Origin: Incurvaria masculella
Taxonomy: Eukaryota > Arthropoda > Insecta > Lepidoptera > Incurvariidae
DNA: 64,000 nucleotides
Reading direction: 5' to 3'
NCBI GenBank assembly: GCA_946894095.1
Contig: OX335657.1
Coordinates: forward strand, 14,508,001-14,572,000
The notes beneath the pieces were generated by a model. It did no database searches, had not been told where the DNA came from, and saw only the letters and a program-made list of their open reading frames with translations. The position numbers and the translations under genes were made by a program. Below, piece after piece: positions 58,110 through 64,000 of the stretch (position 1 is the first letter of the stretch; the number at the start of each line of letters is the position of its first letter).

Positions 58110-58550
58110 GAATGATTCCTTGGAATAGACACAGCCGGGCATCTTTTCGGCGATCCCGTGTTATTCAAGAATTTGGAGACCACTCGGAATGGATGCAGAG
58201 TCTTTCTTTGTATTTTGTCGTCTTACCACGGAGAATGCTCTTCGGAGCTACACAACGCAATTTGTCTGTCCCGTTTCTTCTATCGCTTAACGAGCATCAG
58301 GGAGGAAATACACCCATTCACTGCCGATTTTCCTCGAACTATAACCAACCGACTATGGAAATCCTTCCTAAACAGGGTCGGTGAAACGTGGGATGCACTC
58401 TTTGATGCGGTGTTTTCCCCGAATCGCAACCTAAGGTCCTTCAAATATAGTGCCAAGAGGCACCACGCTGGACATGGTATTTGTAGCCTCTGTGAAAGTT
58501 CTATGATCATCTCTTTGATGGCACCTCGCATGTATAGCTTATGAAAAGTA
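58110..58550 (+). mobile_element. Degenerate non-LTR retrotransposon 3' end
   Basis: The plus-strand frame 58158-58544 reads CRVFLCILSSYHGECSSELH, HPFTADFPRTITNRL, WKSFLNRVGETWDALFDAVF and NRNLRSFKYS-KRHHAG, typical of the jockey/CR1 C-terminus but a different subfamily from the copy at 53232. It lacks the catalytic domain. Confidence 0.7.
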
Positions 58551-59050
58551 CCTCGTGCTACGCATAATAAAACAAGATTGTCGTTGGTTCTCATACGAAG
58601 ATTGTAGACAGTGTCACTGTGCAGCTCCGAAGTGCGTTCTCCTTGGCAGAGGCACAGAATAAGTAGGCAGTGGCGATTGTACACGGAAAGAGACCCTCCA
58701 CACCGCTTCGGACACATTTTATCATTAAATACATCTTGTGAAGCATGGCACAACTGAACAAGACGTATGTAAATTAACTTTAATTGAATTTCTAATATCG
58801 GCTTAACGCGATTCACGATTGAGCTATACGTACAACATTATATTCTTTCTGTACATTCGTAGTTCGGGGTCCACTTCATATACTGTTGTCTGTCCTTTGG
58901 CACATCAAGGTTCAACCCAGCTCGCACTGACAGCCGAAGGTTACTAATGAAACTCACTCGTAGAAATTGTCTGGATGTTATAAAGTTAGGCCGGAGTCAA
59001 ATAACATTGTGGCAGCGCTGTATAATTATGTGGGAACCTTATTAATCCTA

Positions 59051-59094
59051 ACAGCTCTGTTACGAAATAGACGTATATTTCGTAACAGAGCTGT
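59051..59094. repeat. Perfect 19-bp hairpin
   Basis: ACAGCTCTGTTACGAAATA (59051-59069) is followed by six bases and its exact complement (59076-59094). It may be a minimal MITE relic. Confidence 0.7.
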
Positions 59095-59211
59095 AATGTA
59101 CAAGTCAAGTCTATGGAAACCCCCATCCACGTAACACCTTGTCGCCGATTTGTTGAGGCGCGCGGTAAATTAGAAGCACGATTACGCTCGATAACTCTAA
59201 CGCGCCTTTTT

Positions 59212-59405
59212 TGAAAAAACCGGTCAAGTGCGAGTCGGACTCGCACACTAAGAGTTCCGTACCATTTGATGATGATGAAGATTTGACCCAAAGAAATGAC
59301 GTTTCTTTTATGGTGGACGCCTTTATGTTTTATTTGTTTTTTTTTTTATTTACTATTTGCCGTTGCAACAACAACACAAATACATATTCTGTAAAATGTT
59401 CGTCC
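59212..59405 (+). mobile_element. (GTCY)n MITE, left half
   Basis: AAAAACCGGTCAAGTGCGAG and GAGTTCCGTACCAT, then a diverged body with CAACACAAATACATATTCTG. The microsatellite end is missing. Confidence 0.65.
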
Positions 59406-59862
59406 TTTTCATATTGACTATCATGTCATAATAAAACACTGTCAGCGAAATTGAGGATAACATATTTTAAGATTTATTTAAGATTTTCATTCTATTAAAT
59501 TAAAATTAATGCCGCACAGTAAAATAAAAAGAAGAATCTTAATGCAATGCCAAGGTGACGGAAAGAAAAGCGATTTCGTTTTAATGATTATCCACAAAAA
59601 TAACTTTAATGTTCCAGCTAGCGTCACCGGCCTCATTTGGTTATTCATCATAACAACATTACGTGAGATTTTATGAATTCTATAGCGAAAAGAAAGAAAA
59701 AATAAGTTGAATTTAACGAGCGTATTGCGTGAAAGGCTTCACGTCTTCACGTGCTGTACATCTCTCACGGGACGGAAACAGAGGGCGTATCCGGTTAAAC
59801 TTACACAATCTCTATACACAATATCGTCTTGCAACTAAAAATTAATGTCCATTGCCGTTTTT

Positions 59863-59973
59863 AGGGTTCCGTACCCAAAGGGTAAAAACGAAAAATAATA
59901 AAAACGAACGGGGGGCCCCATACAAAAAACGTGATTTTTTGGTGTTTATGGTACTCGCACTAGGCCGGTTTTT
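59863..59973 (-). mobile_element. (GTCY)n MITE, internally deleted
   Basis: AGGGTTCCGTACCCAAAGGG joins almost directly to GGGGGGCCCCATACAAAAAA and the GCCGGTTTTT end. Confidence 0.7.
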
Positions 59974-59977
59974 GATC

Positions 59978-60268
59978 AGTTAAAAACCGCGTTCCGCACC
60001 ATCATACAAGATTAAACAGGCCGGTTTTTATTATTATTGAATGTTACCTAGTTGTTGTTATAGCGGCAAAAATTATACACATTCTGTTAACATTTCAGCT
60101 GCCTACCTATTCTGCCCTCCTTACTAAAAAGGCGGTAACTACATATGGGCCTCATATGTAGGTACCGCCTTTTTAATAAGGAGGGCAGTATTACGGTTCA
60201 TGAGATACAGACCTGTCACAGACGGACGGACCGTCGGGCAGCGGAGGCTTAGTAATAGGGTTCCGTTA
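59978..60268 (+). mobile_element. (GTCY)n MITE carrying the 77-bp TATT element
   Basis: AAAAACCGCGTTCCGCACCA at the left, GCGGAGGCTTAGTAATAGGG at the right. The 77-bp element at 60112-60188 splits CTGCCTACCTATT|ACGGTTCATG, which is continuous in the copies at 32962 and 49963. Confidence 0.8.
60112..60188. mobile_element. 77-bp palindromic element flanked by TATT
   Basis: CTGCCCTCCTTACTAAAAAG to CTTTTTAATAAGGAGGGCAG, TATT duplicated at 60108-60111 and 60189-60192. Sister of 20431-20504. Confidence 0.88.
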
Positions 60269-60274
60269 CAACAG

Positions 60275-61255
60275 ACCTATGTATTTCTCTCTTTACCGAA
60301 TAGTTTGGATTCATATCATTTGACAATACCTACCTAGATCACATCATTCCATAACTAAGCACGTCTTAGGTGTGTGATGATATAATGAAGTAATACCGAG
60401 CGGCTAATTAGCCTAAACCTACAACAAAATATGCATACTTAATACGGACGTAGCTCATTAATAAATCTATCTAAATTCAACCTGGGATTCAACCATCAAA
60501 GAAGAACTCAATCATCCATCCATCAAATAATACTGTTGTATCCAATCATGTCATGGAAATAAGGAACAGAGAGGCTAATTAGCCTAAACGAACGACAAAA
60601 TATAACTACTAAGAACACGGATGTAGGTACCTAGTTATTGAATCATAAATCTTATTCAACCATCACAACTAATTTGATTGTCACACGTGCGCACACGCAT
60701 AAGCCATCGATGTACCAAAGCAATAGTTTTAGATTATATCGATGGCATACGCACGATGTCGTTCGTTTCGTCGGCGCACTCGAGCAAGTGAGATGAATGA
60801 TACTGATAGACAGCGGCTCACCGCCGCGGGCCTAGCGATTCGACAGTTCTGTTGCTAGGCTAGACCCCCTCCGCACACGTGGCGCGGTGGCGGCCGCGGA
60901 GTAAGTAGATGGATGGATGGATAGCGCTGAGGAATACGTTGCAAAACAGTGTATTTACTAATATTTACTAAATACACTTTTTTTATTACTCATATATTGT
61001 CTAAATTATTTTCCCTTAGTTTCTCATAAATAAAAAAATAGAGTTGCCTGGAATAGTTCTGTTTGAAATATTGTTTAATAAACGATTTTGATCTGATTGC
61101 ATACCCAATATATCAACCAAATATATCAACAACCCCAACAGATAGATTACAGATTGCATACAGATAAGGGAATTAAAATATTTCGTTAGTGATATTTTCT
61201 TAAATATTACTCGTAAAGGCTTGTTTTCAGTTTCTTTATTTCCTCCATTAAATAT
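60275..61255. other. No gene recognised
   Basis: Contains a short inverted repeat around ATCGATGGC (60700-60755) and a GC-rich patch (60825-60900), then AT-rich DNA. Confidence 0.35.
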
Positions 61256-61262
61256 AAATTAC

Positions 61263-61427
61263 ACACTCGGATTTGTTGGACGAACGGACGGATGGACGGA
61301 CGGACGGACGGACGGACAGACGGACGGACGGACGGACGGCCGGACGGAAAGACATACGGACGGACGGACAACGAAAGCTTAGTAATAGGGTACCGTTGGC
61401 TCCCTTTAGGTAAGGAACCCTAAAAAA
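61263..61427 (+). mobile_element. (GTCY)n MITE, right half with long microsatellite
   Basis: A run of GGAC/GGACG units (61270-61370) precedes GAAAGCTTAGTAATAGGG and the TAAGGAACCCTAAAAAA end. The left half is missing. Confidence 0.8.
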
Positions 61428-61429
61428 CG

Positions 61430-62030
61430 GTTCACACACTTACGAATTCGCTCACTACTCTCGAGTTTCAACGACTTTTGGACTAACTCGTGCTACATTG
61501 CCGCCATACGAACGAGTTTCGGTCGATTCTCCCGTCGTCGCATGCTCGCTGGTAGGCACCCAGGAGCCGGTAATAAAGCGGGCCCCCAGTGAGCATCGTA
61601 AAAGCCAACAAAAACGGCGGGAGGCCTCGCCCCAGCAATAGCCTTCCATTAAGACACATAACCCTAGCTAAAGGATCGTTAACACAAATTAAAAATTACA
61701 ACTACGCTCAGTATTGCTATACGTACTGAGGAATTTACGACTTTTAATTGTAAGACAATGAATTTAGACATTTCCGGGAAAAAGTAACGAAACTAAAAAC
61801 AAACTTACTTCACATACGTACTTTGATATAATCGATACTCGCACATTTACGAAGACTTTAAATTAGAGCTCGAATGTCTCCAAAATCCATCTCAAGAAAA
61901 TATGTCAATAAGCGCAGTGTATCATGCAGATTCTGATTTGAAAGCGCCTTTCATTCTCAGATGAAAAATATTTTCTACCTATTCTTTTTCATCTCAGCTT
62001 TCATATAGTTTTATTTGTTTCGACGTGTCA
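61430..62030. other. No gene recognised
   Basis: A minus-strand ORF (61455-61649) lies in a GC-richer patch without family features. The rest is AT-rich. Confidence 0.35.
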
Positions 62031-62850
62031 TTAAGAGGATAATGAGGTGATCTAGTTCCATACAATGGCTCGTGCCCGTTTCCTCAGTCAAGTTAAGAAA
62101 TATTTTTCGATATTAATTGGCGGTATACATTTCCTTCGAACGTGGTGTGAACAAGCACCTGGCCGGCCGGCACGGTATTCGCAGCCCCCCTGAAATTTCG
62201 TAAACCCATGGGCGTCGTAGGTCCTGGCGTACGCCATATACCGCGCTTTAAATAAAACAAAGCAAAAAAAATAATCAGCTGAGAGCCACGACATACGCCC
62301 TTGATGCAAATCTTTAGAGGCATCACGGATATAAAATAAGTTTTCAAAAAAACCAAAGCGTACATACCTAGCTCTCCGTTGATTTGTTTAAAGGCTGTTC
62401 CGACCCATATAAAGTTGTTTGCACACATAACGCAAAAAGTATTGCACTTTAAGCCACGAATTAATAATAAAAGTTTAATATAGTCATATTACTTGCAGCG
62501 AAAATAATTTCATAATTTCAGGATTATTGGTTTTGTTACAATTTATTTCAATACGATTTTTATTTAACAGCGCCATCTAACGGTGTAAAATTCTAATCGG
62601 CAATTACACCGAAAGCATTAAACCTGAAATTGTGAATATGTTTTCGCTGCAACTACTATGGCTATATTTAATATTTTTGACGAATTCGTGCCTTAAAGTG
62701 CAATACTTTTTGTGTTCTGTGTAAAAAAACATTGTATGGGTCGGAACATCCTTAAAGTGTACAATTTCAGAAACATATTTCTTAATTTGACTGAGGAAAC
62801 AGGCACCACGAGCCAATGTATGGACCTCGATCACCTCATTATATCTTTAA
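62031..62850. mobile_element. Family I TIR element carrying a nested family C MITE
   Basis: TTAAGAGGATAATGAGGTGA and TCACCTCATTATATCTTTAA ends, with sub-terminal CAGTCAAGTTAAGAAATA and its mirror. The family C MITE occupies 62393-62751 at a TTAA. The interior also holds the GGCCGGCCGGCACGG and GGCGTACGCCATATACCGCG blocks that flank the copy at 5368-5730. Confidence 0.75.
62393..62751. mobile_element. Family C TTAA MITE, uninterrupted
   Basis: GGCTGTTCCGACCCATATAA to TATGGGTCGGAACATCC between TTAA at 62388-62391 and 62752-62755. It provides the empty site for the 542-bp element nested in the 16510-17417 copy. Confidence 0.88.
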
Positions 62851-62981
62851 GCGTTCAAAGACCATTCACTCACAAATGAACATGACTGGAAATTAATGGC
62901 TAAAATAATATTAACTGTTTCTACTGTCAATTGTTATATGCACAATAATCTACTCAATCCAAAAGGGCAAACAATCTTGGC

Positions 62982-63166
62982 CCCTACTACGAACCCTATC
63001 GAGTAGGCGCTATCGAGGAGGCGATATCGCCTATCAAACATATTGTATGCGTTTGACAGATGTTATCGACAGCGCTTTCGATGCCATCTGTCAAACGCAT
63101 GCAATATTTATGACAGGCGATGTCGCCTTCTCGATGGCGTTTACTCGATAGCGTTCGTAGTAGGGC
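62982..63166. mobile_element. Family H palindromic MITE, complete
   Basis: Arms of about 80 bp: CCCTACTACGAACCCTATCG ... GCGTTTGACAGATG and the complement ATCTGTCAAACGC ... CGATAGCGTTCGTAGTAGGG. A short central loop carries GACAGCGCTTTCGATG. Confidence 0.85.
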
Positions 63167-64000
63167 TCCAGGTCCATTCTACCTCGCTGGTCTTCATTTG
63201 GAAGACCGTCCTTGCCACACATCAGTCAAGTAAATTATCTGTGGTTCCTGCCCTTTAATTATGCGTACGGAAATAATTCTGTTGCACACACACCTTCAAT
63301 GTATGTATGCTTGTGCTAAGTCGACATTGGACATATGTAGGTCGTTTGGTATCACATTTTAACTGTTTTAATCCATTCGATAAAAAGAGTTACCTTCAAA
63401 CTAATTTAATTCAATCAGTCGTTTTTTTTTTCTATTGAGATACTTTTCTCACAGACAGAAAACAAGGTTTCGTTATCACGATTGTCCCTATTTTTCTGTC
63501 ATTAATTTCGTGTCACACAAAATGGATTACCAAGGTAAATATTACTTCAAGAAAAAACTGGATGGCAGGTTCTTCGCTTTATTTTAGCGTTATTTAATTG
63601 AATAGTAACTTCATTAGACATGGACGGACAATTCTTGGCATCACAGGCTTCACTACTAGGGTACTGGCCAGTTAAACTAACTTCTACCGGACTTCTTTGC
63701 CATACATAATTGTGTAAATGATTATTAGATCAACAAGTGAAACAGATTGTATCAGTGCTCCTTCACCCCATGTCCTGCAATATCATCATTAATATATAAT
63801 GGATTTCAAAATTTCGGTCTGTACACTTACCAATATATCACCTTCTTGCTCGCACACTATCCCCATCTATACTCGCACCAACTGGTATGGCCAGAATTAC
63901 TGCCTGTACAAAATTAAAATTGTGTTTTGAGAAGCTTAATTCTACAAGCATCAAATTTACCTTTTTTGTATGTTTCCTAACTACAAAAGAGAGGTTTCAA
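63167..64000. other. No gene recognised
   Basis: AT-rich sequence with no repeat or splice-supported exon that I can identify. Confidence 0.35.

Noticed and set aside
58280..58816. 178-codon minus-strand ORF
   Set aside because: It is antisense to the degenerate retrotransposon end at 58110-58550 and has no family features.
1..64000. CRISPR arrays, operons, prophage or plasmid features
   Set aside because: Tandem runs present are microsatellites or telomere-type repeats; introns and SINEs show the DNA is eukaryotic.

Overview
The window is nuclear DNA from an insect, most likely a moth or butterfly. It is AT-rich and intron-bearing. It holds an interstitial (TTAGG)n tract and is packed with short non-autonomous transposons of kinds common in Lepidoptera: MITEs carrying (GTCY)n microsatellites, tRNA- and 5S-headed SINEs, TTAA-target palindromic elements, and 5'-truncated non-LTR retrotransposon ends. 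I see no bacterial, viral or organelle genes. The species cannot be fixed from the sequence.

Three genes can be supported. (1) 32360-34832 (+) is a two-exon gene for a ZNF277-type protein with five C2H2 fingers (454 aa). Its intron must be spliced from a GC donor to an AG acceptor. (2) and (3) are two tandem paralogous insulin-like peptide genes on the minus strand, lying tail-to-tail with ZNF277. They are split into exons too short to stand out as ORFs. Gene 1 has its B-chain exon at 37527-37653 and its A-chain exon at 36374-36471. Gene 2 has its B-chain exon at 43185-43311 and its A-chain exon at 42248-42345. Paired exons are the same length (127 and 98 nt), the B-to-A intron is phase 1 as in classical insulin genes, and changes inside the A chain are all synonymous. 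In gene 2 a signal-peptide exon (48620-48678) and a 10-nt microexon (43362-43371) complete a 97-residue precursor. Gene 1 has a homologous signal exon (39274-39326) and a second hydrophobic candidate (39936-40007); its 5' structure is unresolved. The predicted peptides keep the insulin core but have four residues instead of three between CC and C in the A chain, plus an extra cysteine pair in the connecting region (eight cysteines).

Layout: 1-8.5 kb is repeat-rich with no gene. 8.5-30 kb holds MITEs, SINEs, a tandem tRNA-like repeat and LINE ends, including a TTAA element nested in another TTAA element. 31-35 kb holds ZNF277. 36-49 kb is the insulin-like locus, and intron 1 of gene 2 is about 5.2 kb of transposons, some nested. 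49-64 kb is again mobile-element debris, with several nested insertions that preserve empty-site information. Most other long ORFs are shadows of repeats.
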